From Pseudomonas pseudonitroreducens (GTDB lineage Bacteria; Pseudomonadota; Gammaproteobacteria; Pseudomonadales; Pseudomonadaceae): a DNA stretch of 64,000 nt. This document shows positions 24,316 through 33,227 of this stretch, one piece after another; within the stretch, counting starts at the first letter, position 1, and each line of letters starts with the position of its first letter. The translations under genes were made by a program, and so were the position numbers. Where the stretch lies: the NCBI RefSeq assembly GCF_021603645.1, contig NZ_BQHJ01000002.1, positions 434,001 to 498,000 on the forward strand, read 5' to 3'. A model generated the notes under the pieces. The model was not told where the DNA came from, ran no database searches, and saw nothing but the letters and a program-made list of their open reading frames with translations.

Positions 24316-25077
24316 ATGCGCCTGCGAGTTCTTTCCGATCTTCACCACGAACATTTCCCCAACGGCCGTCGCGCATTGCCGCAAGCGGCGGCGGATGTCG
24401 TCGTTCTGGCTGGAGACATTCACGAGCACCTGCAAGGCCTGCATTGGGCCCGCGAAGAATTTCCCGACAGCGAGATCATCTACGTCGCCGGCAACCACGA
24501 GTTCTATCACTCCGACCTGCCCGAACTGACCCAGGCCATGCGCAATCTGGCGCGGACGCTGGATATCCACTTCCTGGAAAAGGACGCGGTGATCCTCGAC
24601 GGTGTCCGCTTCCTCGGCGCGACGCTATGGACCGACTTCCAGCTCTATGGCAAGTGCGCAGCAGAGCTGGCCTGCGATCAGGCGCGGTTGCTGATGCCGG
24701 ACTTCAACACCGTGGACTACTTCACCCGGCCCTTCACGCCGGACATGAGCCGCGAGTTGTGCGAAGCCACCTGCGAGTGGCTGGAAGCGGAACTGGCCCG
24801 CCCCTTCGCCGGACCGACCGTGGTCGTCACCCACCACGCTCCCAGTGCCCATTCGATCCCCGCCTACTACGTCGGCGATGCGTTATCCCCCGCGTTTGCC
24901 TCGAACCTTGAAAGCCTGGTCGAACGCTGCGACCTGTGGATCCACGGGCATGTTCACGAATGCCTGGACTACCGTGTCGACAAAGGCCGCGTGGTCGCCA
25001 ACCCCGGCGCCTATCCGGGCGAGGACAGCGGCTTCGATCCCTGCCGGGTCATCGAGCTCCAGCGCCCCGATCGTTAA
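24316..25077 (+). CDS. Calcineurin-like metallophosphoesterase
   Basis: 253 residues. Metal-binding motifs in order are DLHHEH near residue 8 (the usual D-x-H block), AGDIHEH, GNHEFY, a late THHAPS and GHVHE. These are the five blocks of the metallophosphoesterase fold. The substrate is unknown; no membrane segments or signal peptide, so cytoplasmic. Start at MRLRVLSDLHHE. The stop overlaps the convergent esterase gene by 4 bp. Confidence 0.85.
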   Translation: MRLRVLSDLHHEHFPNGRRALPQAAADVVVLAGDIHEHLQGLHWAREEFPDSEIIYVAGNHEFYHSDLPELTQAMRNLARTLDIHFLEKDAVILDGVRFLGATLWTDFQLYGKCAAELACDQARLLMPDFNTVDYFTRPFTPDMSRELCEATCEWLEAELARPFAGPTVVVTHHAPSAHSIPAYYVGDALSPAFASNLESLVERCDLWIHGHVHECLDYRVDKGRVVANPGAYPGEDSGFDPCRVIELQRPDR

Positions 25078-26042
25078 CGCGAAAGCTCGCTGAAGAAGCG
25101 CCAGATTTCGGCCGGGCCATCGAGTTGCGGGTCGACCTGCCCGAGCATTCGCGGCGGCCGGTAGAGCGGTTGTGAAATCAGATGGCCGCCGCCGAACACC
25201 GTCACCAGTTCGACAGGCGGACCGCCACCGTCGGCCCAGCGCTGCCGCTGTGTCCATACCGGGCCGGGCTGGGTCAGCTTGTCCACCTGCGGCTTACCGC
25301 CCTGGCCGTTACGCTGTGCCAGTGCCAGAGCGGATTCCTCGGCGGAAAGCACGTTGCCGCGATCACCGAAGCCGAACAGGGTGACCCGCCCCCCCGCGTA
25401 GGGATTGATCGGGTCTCGCGTGCCATTCATCAACAACGCGGCCTTGGGTTGCCCGGCGGGACGGCAGGCATCGTTGTCGCCAGTCGGCAGGCTGGCGGCG
25501 ACGGCGGCGACGCCTTCGACCTTGTCCGACGCCTCAGCGGCCAGGCGAAGCGCCATTTGTCCGCCATTGGAGTAGCCGGTGACGAACACCCGCTCAGGAT
25601 CGACACCGCGCTCGCGCTGAAGACTTTCGATCATTTGCGAGAGGAAGCCGACATCGTCGATATTCAGACGCCGTGCGCTGTAGGAGGCGGCCCGCCGACA
25701 GTCATTCCAGTGCCCCTCGAAACCATCGGGGTAGAGAACCAGGAAGCCATCGCGGTCAGCCAGGGCATCGAAGCGGTAGCCGCTATCGCGGCGCATGCGC
25801 TCGCCGTTGCTCTGCGAACTGTGCAGCACCACCAGCAACGCCGGGCGCTCGGCCAGCTTCTGCGGCACATAGAGCACATAGCTGCGCCGCCGTTCGCCCT
25901 GGCGCACCGAGGCATCCTCGCTGCTGCCGCTCAGCACCGGCTGCAACGTCAGTTCACCGGGCACATACCACCAGCCGCCGACCAGCAGCGCCAGCACCAG
26001 CAGCGCGATGAGTGCCTGCACGATCCGCATAGCCACCCGCAT
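25074..26042 (-). CDS. Secreted/periplasmic esterase, polyhydroxyalkanoate depolymerase-like
   Basis: 322 residues. An N-terminal hydrophobic segment (about 8-27, ALIALLVLALLVGGWWYV) is a signal anchor or signal peptide. An alpha/beta-hydrolase of the PHB depolymerase/LpqC type follows, with nucleophile elbow GYSNGG, an oxyanion part VVLHSSQSNGERMR, and a catalytic His probably in FGGGHLIS. Start at 26042 is set by AAGGAG 8 nt upstream; MRIVQAL four codons on is an alternative. The natural ester substrate is not evident. Confidence 0.8.
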   Translation of the reverse strand: MRVAMRIVQALIALLVLALLVGGWWYVPGELTLQPVLSGSSEDASVRQGERRRSYVLYVPQKLAERPALLVVLHSSQSNGERMRRDSGYRFDALADRDGFLVLYPDGFEGHWNDCRRAASYSARRLNIDDVGFLSQMIESLQRERGVDPERVFVTGYSNGGQMALRLAAEASDKVEGVAAVAASLPTGDNDACRPAGQPKAALLMNGTRDPINPYAGGRVTLFGFGDRGNVLSAEESALALAQRNGQGGKPQVDKLTQPGPVWTQRQRWADGGGPPVELVTVFGGGHLISQPLYRPPRMLGQVDPQLDGPAEIWRFFSELSR

Positions 26043-26192
26043 ACAGCTTCTCCTTGCCCGCGCGGCGGGCCTTGCGAGTCCCGGCCTGGTTCGGAGGCGA
26101 TTGTCCTGGGGCAGCCCCTCGTCCGGTCGTCCATGGCAAACTCTAGCCGTCGACTCCAACGTCATAGTGTTTGGTAACCAAGGATTCCGAAA

Positions 26193-26591
26193 ATGTTCCG
26201 AAGCTCTGTCCTGATGGCCACCGTTCTCGCCTTCGGCTGCGCCAGCCCGCTGTTTGCTGCCGATGCCGCCCAGCAACCGCTGACCGGTTGCGCCGCCAAG
26301 CGTGCCGCCATCGAAACCCAGCTCGAACACGCCAAGGCCCAGGGCAACGGCAACCGCGTCGCCGGCCTGCAGACCGCCCTGGAGAAGGTGAAGACCTATT
26401 GCACCGACGCCAGCCTCACGCAGGAGCGCAAGCAGAACGTGCTGGATGCGGAGAAGGAAGTCGCCCAGCGCGAGAAGGATCTGCGCAAGGCGATGAACAA
26501 GGGCGACGCGGAGAAGATCGAGAAGCACAAGGACAAGCTGGCCGAGGCCCGCGCCGAGCTGGAGCAGGCCAAGCGCGAACTGGAGGAGTGA
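26193..26591 (+). CDS. DUF1090 periplasmic protein (YqjC-like)
   Basis: 132 residues: Sec signal peptide to about residue 22 (cleavage after LFAA), then a short Cys-containing domain (TGCAAKRAAIE, TYCTD) and a long charged alpha-helix of Lys/Glu/Ala (about 75-132) that should form a coiled coil. This is the DUF1090 layout; family function is unknown. Divergent from the esterase gene with about 150 bp between them. Confidence 0.8.
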   Translation: MFRSSVLMATVLAFGCASPLFAADAAQQPLTGCAAKRAAIETQLEHAKAQGNGNRVAGLQTALEKVKTYCTDASLTQERKQNVLDAEKEVAQREKDLRKAMNKGDAEKIEKHKDKLAEARAELEQAKRELEE

Positions 26592-26593
26592 AC

Positions 26594-26664
26594 CTGCAGG
26601 AGCGAGCTCACTCGCGAACAGCTCCGCGACGGAGTGTGTTCGCGGGCAGGCTCGCTCCTACGGG
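26594..26664. repeat. REPIN-type repeat
   Basis: Inverted arms GCAGGAGCGAGCTCACTCGC and (inverted) GCGGGCAGGCTCGCTCCTAC around a short loop, filling the gap between the convergent DUF1090 and cytochrome c' genes. Confidence 0.75.
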
Positions 26665-26675
26665 GACCGGGCGCC

Positions 26676-27143
26676 TTAAAGCGCGCGGAACTTCTTGTGG
26701 CAGGCTTCGCAGGCGTCTTCCACCGCGGCGAAGTCCTTGCGCACGCCTTCGGGTGTCGGCGCGGCGTTGCGGGTGTTTTCGCCCAGGGCGCGAACCGCTT
26801 GCTCGAAGGTCTTGGCGTCGGCCTGGAACTCCAGCTGGCGCTGCCAGATTTCCGCCTTGGCACGGGTGTCGTCGCTTTCCACCTTGTCAGCCGGCGGCTG
26901 GGTCGTGGGGAAGTACTGCCAGGGCTTGTCGGCCAGCTCACTCAGTTTGGTCGAGTTGGCGCGGAACTTGTCCCCGTCGAACGGAATTCGACCGCGCAGC
27001 ATGCCGCCCATGTCCTCACTGGTCTTGAGCATCTCCTTGAACACCGCCTGGCGCTTGTACTCCGGCGAGTTGGGGTCCAGGCGATGGCAGCCGGCAAGCG
27101 CGGTGCCGGCCAGCAGCAGAACGAGCAGGGTCTTCAACTTCAT
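26676..27143 (-). CDS. Cytochrome c' with lipoprotein signal
   Basis: 155-residue precursor. Signal peptide MKLKTLLVLLLAGTALAGC has a lipobox LAGC. The mature part is a four-helix class II cytochrome with the haem attachment site CEACH four residues before the end (CEACHKKFRAL). Most cytochromes c' are soluble periplasmic proteins; here the lipobox predicts a membrane anchor. Possible roles are NO binding or electron transfer; none is shown by the context. Confidence 0.85.
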   Translation of the reverse strand: MKLKTLLVLLLAGTALAGCHRLDPNSPEYKRQAVFKEMLKTSEDMGGMLRGRIPFDGDKFRANSTKLSELADKPWQYFPTTQPPADKVESDDTRAKAEIWQRQLEFQADAKTFEQAVRALGENTRNAAPTPEGVRKDFAAVEDACEACHKKFRAL

Positions 27144-27287
27144 GGGGGACTCTTGTAGGACGGCTAGACACGGAAGCGCCGGATTATCCGCCCCGTTCCC
27201 CGAATGATCCAGACTGCGTGCCGGTCGCTGCGGCCATCCGCCGCAGCGCCGACTCATTCGTTCAGCTGCCGTTCAGGCACGCACAGG

Positions 27288-27674
27288 TCAGGCGGAAACG
27301 ACGAAGATCGCGATGATCAGCGCCATGCCGAGGAACCAGGCCAGCGAGCGCAGCAGCGCCAGGTCGGCGATGTAGAAGATCAGGTAGAGCAGGCGGCTGG
27401 TGACCCAGGCAATGGCCAGGCGGTCGATGGTGGCGGGCTCGGCGTTGTTCACCAGGTAGGCGATGATCACCGCCGCGGCGAAGGCCGGGGTGACCTCGAA
27501 GCTGTTCATCTGGAAGGCGTTGGCGCGCTTGCGGTAGCCCTCCAGGGTAGCGAGGAAGGTGCGTGGGTCATGGTTCTGCCGGGGGCCGAAACCGCCGCCG
27601 GTGAACTTGGCGATGCTGGTGCCGACATAGGGCAGGAAGATCGCGATCAGGACGCACCAGAAGGCAATGGGCAT
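27288..27674 (-). CDS. MAPEG-family membrane protein
   Basis: 128 residues with four hydrophobic helices. The pattern KRANAFQMNSFEVTPAFAAAVIIA matches the MAPEG core, where helix 2 carries the N-x-x-E/F motif (E58 region). In bacteria these proteins are often annotated as inner-membrane MAPEG proteins with possible glutathione-related activity, but the role is unproven. Confidence 0.8.
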   Translation of the reverse strand: MPIAFWCVLIAIFLPYVGTSIAKFTGGGFGPRQNHDPRTFLATLEGYRKRANAFQMNSFEVTPAFAAAVIIAYLVNNAEPATIDRLAIAWVTSRLLYLIFYIADLALLRSLAWFLGMALIIAIFVVSA

Positions 27675-27773
27675 GGTGGAAGACTCGTCGAGGGGAAAGC
27701 GCGCAGCTTAGGGCATGGCCACGCCCGCGTCCTTGACCGACCTGGCGGCGCGCTTCGTAGCGCGAGCCAATCC

Positions 27774-28604
27774 TCAGAGCTTCATCACCAGCATGCCCGC
27801 CAGCACCAGGCTGCACGCGGCCAGGCGCGGCAGGCCGAAGGGCTCCTTGAGGAAGCGCATGCCGAACAGCACCACCAGCAGTACGCTGGTCTCGCGCAGC
27901 GCGGCGGCCTCGGCGATGGAGCCCAACTGCATGGCCCAGAGCACCAGCCCGTAGCTGAGCAGCACGCAGAAGCCGACGCTGATACCCAGCTTCCAGTCGT
28001 TGATCCAGAACCTGGCAAACGCGCGAGTACGCCCGACCAGCGCCACCAGCGGGAACGGCAGACCGGACAGCAGCGACAGCCAGACCAGGTAGTCCAGCGG
28101 CTTCGGCCAGAGCTTCAGCGCGTTGCCGTCGGTCCAGGTGTAGCTGCCGATGCACAGGCCCATCAGCAGCACGGTGGGATAGGCGATCCACGGCAGCTTC
28201 GAGCCGCCACCCCCCTTGAGCAGGAACAGCATGCCGACCGGGATCAGCAGGATGCCGAGGATCTGCTTGTCGCTCAGGTGCTCGCCGCCGAAGTAGAGGG
28301 TCAGCGCCAGCACCACCAACGGCGACAAACCGCGCATCAGCGGGTACACCAGTCCCAGGTCACCAACCTTGTAGGCCTGGATCAGCAGCACCCGATAGAC
28401 CAGTTGCAGCGACACGGCGGCCAGCAGCCATGGCCAGACCTCGGCGGGTGGAAGCTCGATCCAGGGCAGCAGCGCCAGCGCGGCGGCGAGGCCGACCATG
28501 TCCATGCAGGCAACCACCAGCAGGCGGTCGTTGCTGAACTTGACGAGGGTGTTCCAGGTGGCGTGCAGCAGGGCGGCCAGCAGCACCAGGGTAGTGGCGA
28601 GCAC
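27774..28604 (-). CDS. EamA/DMT-family transporter
   Basis: 276 residues with about ten hydrophobic helices in two repeated EamA halves (around 1-135 and 140-276), the usual layout of drug/metabolite exporters. The substrate cannot be told from sequence. Divergent from lemA. Confidence 0.85.
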   Translation of the reverse strand: MLATTLVLLAALLHATWNTLVKFSNDRLLVVACMDMVGLAAALALLPWIELPPAEVWPWLLAAVSLQLVYRVLLIQAYKVGDLGLVYPLMRGLSPLVVLALTLYFGGEHLSDKQILGILLIPVGMLFLLKGGGGSKLPWIAYPTVLLMGLCIGSYTWTDGNALKLWPKPLDYLVWLSLLSGLPFPLVALVGRTRAFARFWINDWKLGISVGFCVLLSYGLVLWAMQLGSIAEAAALRETSVLLVVLFGMRFLKEPFGLPRLAACSLVLAGMLVMKL

Positions 28605-28750
28605 GAAAACGAACTCCTGGTATAGACCAGAACAATTCTACCCCGAGCCACCCCATGGCCGGCAAGCGCTGGCTGTTTCGGACATTTCCAACTGCCTCCT
28701 CAGCCATAACTGGCCTAGACTGGGCCTTTTCGCCAGCACGAGCCTCTGCC

Positions 28751-29365
28751 ATGCCACGCCTGATCAAATTCCTGACCGCTTACATCCTCGTCACCCTGCT
28801 CTCCGGCTGCGGCTACAACGCCATGCAATCTGGCGATGAAGGGGTGAAGGCCGCCTGGTCGGAAGTGCTCAACCAGTACCAGCGCCGCGCCGACCTGATC
28901 CCCAACCTGGTCAGCACCGTGAAGGGCTATGCCGCCCATGAAGCCAGCGTGCTGACCCAGGTCACCGAGGCCCGCGCCAAGGTCGGCAGCACCACTCTGA
29001 ACGCCGACCAGCTCGACGACCCGGAAGCGGTCAAGCGCTTCCAGCAGGCCCAGGGGCAGCTCAGTTCGGCGCTGTCGCGCTTGCTGGTGGTCTCGGAAAA
29101 TTACCCGCAGCTCAAGGCTGACGGCCTGTTCAAGGACCTGCTGACCCAGCTCGAAGGCACCGAGAACCGCATCACCGTGGCCCGCGGCCGCTATGTGAAG
29201 GCTGTGCAGGAGTACAACGTGATGATTCGCCAGTTCCCGCAGGTGATCACCGCGAAGATCTTCGGCTACAAACCCAAAGCCAACTTCAGCGTCGAGAACG
29301 AAGCTGCCATTTCCACCGCGCCTAAAGTGGACTTCGGCAACGCGCCGGCGCAGCCCGCGCAATGA
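28751..29365 (+). CDS. lemA: LemA-family protein
   Basis: 204 residues starting MPRLIKFLTAYILVTLLSGCGY, with a hydrophobic N-terminal segment whose LLSGC could act as lipobox, then the helical LemA domain (QYQRRADLIPNLVSTVKGYAAHE is the family signature region). The stop codon overlaps the start of the TPM-domain gene (ATGA), the common LemA-TPM pair of Gram-negative bacteria. Function is unclear; the pair is thought to act at the envelope. Confidence 0.9.
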   Translation: MPRLIKFLTAYILVTLLSGCGYNAMQSGDEGVKAAWSEVLNQYQRRADLIPNLVSTVKGYAAHEASVLTQVTEARAKVGSTTLNADQLDDPEAVKRFQQAQGQLSSALSRLLVVSENYPQLKADGLFKDLLTQLEGTENRITVARGRYVKAVQEYNVMIRQFPQVITAKIFGYKPKANFSVENEAAISTAPKVDFGNAPAQPAQ

Positions 29366-30345
29366 CCCTGCCGCGCTGGCTGCTGACCGCCCTGCTGCTG
29401 TGCTGGGCGGTCGTGCTGCAGGCGGCGCCGGTCGCCATTCCACCGCTCAGCGCCCGCGTCACCGACCTCACCCAGACCCTCGATGCCGGGCAGCGCGCGC
29501 AGCTGGAAAGCCAGCTCGCCGGCCTGGAGCAGCGCAAAGGCGCGCAGATCGCCGTGCTGCTGGTGCCCACCATCGGTGAGGACAGCATCGAGGACTACGC
29601 GGTGCGCGCTTTCGAGCAATGGAAGCTGGGCCGCAAGGGCGTGGATGACGGCGTGCTGTTGGTGGTTGCGAAGAATGACCGTACGCTGCGAATCGAAGTC
29701 GGCTACGGGCTGGAAGGCACCATCACCGACGTGCAGGCCGGCCGGATCATCCGCGAACAGATCGTGCCCTTCTTCCAGAAGGGCGACTTTGCCGGCGGCA
29801 TCCAGGCCGGCGTCGACAGTCTGATCGCACTGATCGAGCCACCAGCCAACGCCGCCACTGCGGGCAGCGCCGATGACGAACTGCCGCGCACAGGCCCGGC
29901 AGAGAACTACAGCGACGCCTATTCCAACCGCAACGCGACGGCGGCCGAGGAAATCCCGCCCACCCGTCTCGCGGCGCTGCTCGGCTTGCTGGTCGGCGTA
30001 CCGATGCTGGGCATGCTGCTGCCGGTGTCGTGGATGCGCCAGCGCAGCATGGGCCGCTACCTGTTGTGCAGTGTGCTGGTGGGGGGCATCGCCGCCGGCG
30101 TGCTGCTGGTCAGCGAAGCCAATCCCGCGGCGCTGCAACAACAGATGATTGGCGCCTTCTCGATCCCGCTGGTGCTGTACATCTTCTTCCTGCCGCCGAT
30201 GTGGCTGACCATGGGCGTGCTGCAACTGCTCATGACGATCATCAGCTCGATCGGTCGTGGCGGGCGCGGGGGTGGCGGCGGTGGCGGAGGTTTCCGTGGC
30301 GGCGGTGGCTCCAGCGGCGGCGGCGGGGCCTCCGGCCGCTGGTAA
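29362..30345 (+). CDS. TPM-domain membrane protein (YgcG family)
   Basis: 327 residues: signal peptide to about residue 21, a periplasmic TPM_phosphatase domain (about 27-150, with GRKGVDDGVLLVVAKNDRTLRIEVGYGLEG), then transmembrane segments at about 205-224, 234-252 and 262-295, and a C-terminal tail made almost only of Gly, Ser and Arg (residues 295-327). The Gly-rich tail is typical for the family. Probably acts with the overlapping LemA protein. Confidence 0.88.
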   Translation: MTLPRWLLTALLLCWAVVLQAAPVAIPPLSARVTDLTQTLDAGQRAQLESQLAGLEQRKGAQIAVLLVPTIGEDSIEDYAVRAFEQWKLGRKGVDDGVLLVVAKNDRTLRIEVGYGLEGTITDVQAGRIIREQIVPFFQKGDFAGGIQAGVDSLIALIEPPANAATAGSADDELPRTGPAENYSDAYSNRNATAAEEIPPTRLAALLGLLVGVPMLGMLLPVSWMRQRSMGRYLLCSVLVGGIAAGVLLVSEANPAALQQQMIGAFSIPLVLYIFFLPPMWLTMGVLQLLMTIISSIGRGGRGGGGGGGGFRGGGGSSGGGGASGRW

Positions 30346-30355
30346 TGCAGAGCCC

Positions 30356-31132
30356 TCAGAGGGCGGAAACGCCCTGCTCTTCCTCGCGGATCGAGCGCAG
30401 CACCTGGCGCTGCAGGTCGATGAACTCGGCGCTGGCGGCCATGTCCTCGTGGCGTGGGCGGCCGAGCTTCACGTCGAAGGTGGTCTTGATCCGCCCCGGC
30501 CCGAGTCCCATCACCACGATGCGGTCGGACAGGTAGACCGCCTCTTCCACGTCGTGGGTAACGAACATCACCGTCAGCCGGTGGGTTTCCCAGATGCGCG
30601 TGAGCAACTCCTGCATCTGGTGGCGGGTCATCGCATCCAGCGCGCCGAAGGGCTCGTCCATCAGCAGGATCTTCGGCCGGTAGGACAGCGCCCGGGCGAT
30701 CGCCACGCGCTGCTTCATCCCGCCGGACAACTCGTTCGGGTAGGCCTCGGCGAACTTCGTCAGCTTCACCAGTTCCAGGTGCTCGTCGGCGATCTCGCGG
30801 CACTGCGCGCGGGACAGGCCGGCGGCCTTGAGGGCGAACTCGACGTTCTGTCGCGCGGTGAGCCAGGGCAGCAGGGTGTACGACTGGAACACCACGCCAC
30901 GGTCCAGGCCCGGCCCGGTGATCGGCACGCCGTCGACCTTCACGCTGCCGCTGTCGAACTCTTCCAGGCCGGCAGCGATGGACAGCAGCGTGCTCTTGCC
31001 GCAGCCGGAGGTGCCGACGATGGACACGAACTCATTGTCCGCCAGCGTCAGGTCGATGTTGCGCAGCACCTCGCGGCGGTCCTTGCCGACCGCGAAACTC
31101 TTGTTCAGGCCGGAGATTTCCAAAGTCGCCAT
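30356..31132 (-). CDS. ABC importer ATP-binding protein (SsuB/TauB type)
   Basis: 258 residues: Walker A GTSGCGKST (about 38-46), signature LSGGMKQR, Walker B ILLMDEPFGALD, H-loop FVTHDVEEA. Energises the permease encoded just upstream; ATGA overlap with it. Class is the nitrate/sulfonate/taurine/thiamine-precursor group. Confidence 0.92.
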   Translation of the reverse strand: MATLEISGLNKSFAVGKDRREVLRNIDLTLADNEFVSIVGTSGCGKSTLLSIAAGLEEFDSGSVKVDGVPITGPGLDRGVVFQSYTLLPWLTARQNVEFALKAAGLSRAQCREIADEHLELVKLTKFAEAYPNELSGGMKQRVAIARALSYRPKILLMDEPFGALDAMTRHQMQELLTRIWETHRLTVMFVTHDVEEAVYLSDRIVVMGLGPGRIKTTFDVKLGRPRHEDMAASAEFIDLQRQVLRSIREEEQGVSAL

Positions 31133-31938
31133 CAGTTGCGCCTCCGGTTGTAGCGGAACAGGACCTTCTCGCCGGCGCGCATGGCCTGGTCGGTGATCAG
31201 GCCGAGGAAGCCGAGCAGCAGGATGTAGCCGATGATGGTGTCGGTCTGGAAAAAGCGCTGGGACACGGTGATGCGATAACCCAGGCCGGAGGTGGCGGCC
31301 ACCAGTTCGGCCAGCACCAGCCAGGTCCAGGCCCAGCCGAGGCTGATCCGCAGGGCATCCCAGATCCCCGGCAACGCACTGGGCAGGACGATCTTCAGGA
31401 GAATGCGGCGATCCGGCATGCCGAGCGTGCGACCGAGGCCGACGAAGTCCGCCGGCACGCGCTTGATCGCGTCCATCACCATCAGCACCTGCTGGAAGAA
31501 GGTGCCGATCCAGATGATGAGGAATTTCTGGAAGTCGCTGGTACCCGCCCAGAGGATGGTCAGCGGGACGAAGGCGACCACCGGCATGTAGCGCACGAAG
31601 TCCACCAGCGGCTCGGTGGCGGCCTTCCAGAAGCCGTAACAACCGGCGAACACGCCGATCACGATGGACATCGCCGAGGACACCAGGAAGGCCACGGCGA
31701 TGCGGTACACACTGACCTTCAGGTCCGACCACAGCGTGCCATCGGCAGCCAGCTTGAGCATGCGCGCCCAGACGTCGCCGGGCGCCGGCAGGAATATCTT
31801 CGGCACCGCGCCACTGGCGCCGGCCAGCCACCAGAGCAGCGCCAGCAGGACGAACACGGCGCCGCCGATGAGCAGGAAATGACGCTGCGCGATCGGCTTG
31901 CCGATGGTGAACAGCGGGTTGGATTTGCGGGCTTTCAT
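31132..31938 (-). CDS. ABC importer permease (SsuC/TauC type)
   Basis: 268 residues with about six membrane helices and the coupling-helix EAA-like motif GLGRTLGMPDRRILLKIVLPSALPGI. Operon order is binding protein, hairpin, permease, ATPase. Substrate not evident from the permease. Confidence 0.92.
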   Translation of the reverse strand: MKARKSNPLFTIGKPIAQRHFLLIGGAVFVLLALLWWLAGASGAVPKIFLPAPGDVWARMLKLAADGTLWSDLKVSVYRIAVAFLVSSAMSIVIGVFAGCYGFWKAATEPLVDFVRYMPVVAFVPLTILWAGTSDFQKFLIIWIGTFFQQVLMVMDAIKRVPADFVGLGRTLGMPDRRILLKIVLPSALPGIWDALRISLGWAWTWLVLAELVAATSGLGYRITVSQRFFQTDTIIGYILLLGFLGLITDQAMRAGEKVLFRYNRRRN

Positions 31939-31963
31939 GTCGGGCTCGTCGAACGGGGAAAGA

Positions 31964-31990
31964 CGCGCGCCGGCTCAGGGCCGGCGCGCG
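31964..31990 (-). other. Intercistronic hairpin between binding-protein and permease genes
   Basis: A perfect 11-bp GC stem CGCGCGCCGGC / GCCGGCGCGCG with a 5-base loop and no T run. In this position such hairpins often stabilise the upstream mRNA so that the binding protein is made in excess. Confidence 0.6.
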
Positions 31991-32027
31991 CCAGGTATCA
32001 GCAGATCAGTGCCGGAACGTCAGCGGC

Positions 32028-33035
32028 TCAAAGCGCCTCGACGAAACGCGCGTCGATGGCCTGCGCCGGGGTGACCGGCTGCTGCAGGATGCCGGCTTCG
32101 CTGGCGGCCTTCTGGATATGCTCGAAGGAGCCCTTCTGGAAGGCGCCCTTCAGTTCGGCCTGGTTCTCCTTCACCGAGTAGAAGTGCACGCCGTCGAAGG
32201 CACTGGTCAGTTCGGACTCGTCGGCGCCCACGCCCTTGGCGATGGCGGCGCGGCCTTCGGCGCTCTTCTCGTTGTAGTGCTTCAGACCCGCTTCCCAGCT
32301 CTTGATCAGCGCCAGCACCTGGCCGGGACGCTCCTTCAGGACTTCGTCGCGAACGACGAACACGTCACTGATGATGCCCGGGTCATCCGAGCCCTTGTAC
32401 AGCAGGTTGACCTTGGGGTTCTGCTGCTTGGCGGCGGAAAGGTACGGTTCGTAGGTGACGGCGGCCGGAACCTGGCCGGCGATCAGCGCGCTGCCGGCGT
32501 TGGCGGCGGGCATCGGCACCGGCTGCACATCGGCGATGGTCAGGCCGGCCTTGCGCAGAGCGCTGTGCAGGAGGATGTCGCTGGTGGTGCCTTCTTCATA
32601 GGCGACCTGCTTGCCCTTGAGGTCGGTCAGGGTCTTGATCGACGGATCGACGATCAGCGCGTCGGCGCTGGTGCTCTGATCCAGCAGCAGGACGATCTTC
32701 ACCGGCAGGCCCGCAGCGACCATGGCCATGGCGGTATGGGTGGCGAGGTTGCCGCCGTCGATCTGGCCGCTGGCCAGGGCGGCGTTCATGTCCTTGTCTT
32801 CGGTAAAGTTGACCAGTTCGACCTGCTCCAGGCCGTTGGCCTTGAAGGCGCCGGCCTGTTCGGCGACGTACCACTGGCCGTAGCCCAGCCAGGGCTGCAT
32901 GCCCATCTTGAATGTGCCGGCCTCGGGCTTGGTGTCGGCCTTGATCGATGCGGCGTGTGCGGCGCCGGCCAGCAACAGGCTGGCGCAGGTGGCCACGGCC
33001 AGTTGGCGCAGCGCGGATGCGAAGGTGGTGTACAT
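32028..33035 (-). CDS. ABC importer substrate-binding protein, NMT1/SsuA-like
   Basis: 335 residues with a Sec signal peptide (cleavage near GAAHA-A). Start at 33035 has a GGGGAGAG site upstream. The fold features (QPWLGYGQWYVAEQAGAFKANGLE, then ALASGQIDGGN) match the NMT1/sulfonate/nitrate family of periplasmic binding proteins. Neither sulfonate monooxygenase nor nitrate or urea genes lie nearby, so the ligand is open. Confidence 0.88.
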   Translation of the reverse strand: MYTTFASALRQLAVATCASLLLAGAAHAASIKADTKPEAGTFKMGMQPWLGYGQWYVAEQAGAFKANGLEQVELVNFTEDKDMNAALASGQIDGGNLATHTAMAMVAAGLPVKIVLLLDQSTSADALIVDPSIKTLTDLKGKQVAYEEGTTSDILLHSALRKAGLTIADVQPVPMPAANAGSALIAGQVPAAVTYEPYLSAAKQQNPKVNLLYKGSDDPGIISDVFVVRDEVLKERPGQVLALIKSWEAGLKHYNEKSAEGRAAIAKGVGADESELTSAFDGVHFYSVKENQAELKGAFQKGSFEHIQKAASEAGILQQPVTPAQAIDARFVEAL

Positions 33036-33227
33036 GGTCTCTCCCCGGTCATTGTTTTGCAGTTGCATTCCCTGGGAATGAACTGCTGGATCGGCGGGGA
33101 GCGTGCGTCGGCCCATGCCCGCCGTGGGCGGGCACAGGCTCACATTCAATCGACGCAAATGCAAAGGTTTTCGCCGCGGTTCGGCTTGGCTCCGGGCACG
33201 CTGGCAATCACCCTCGCGGGCCAGCCA

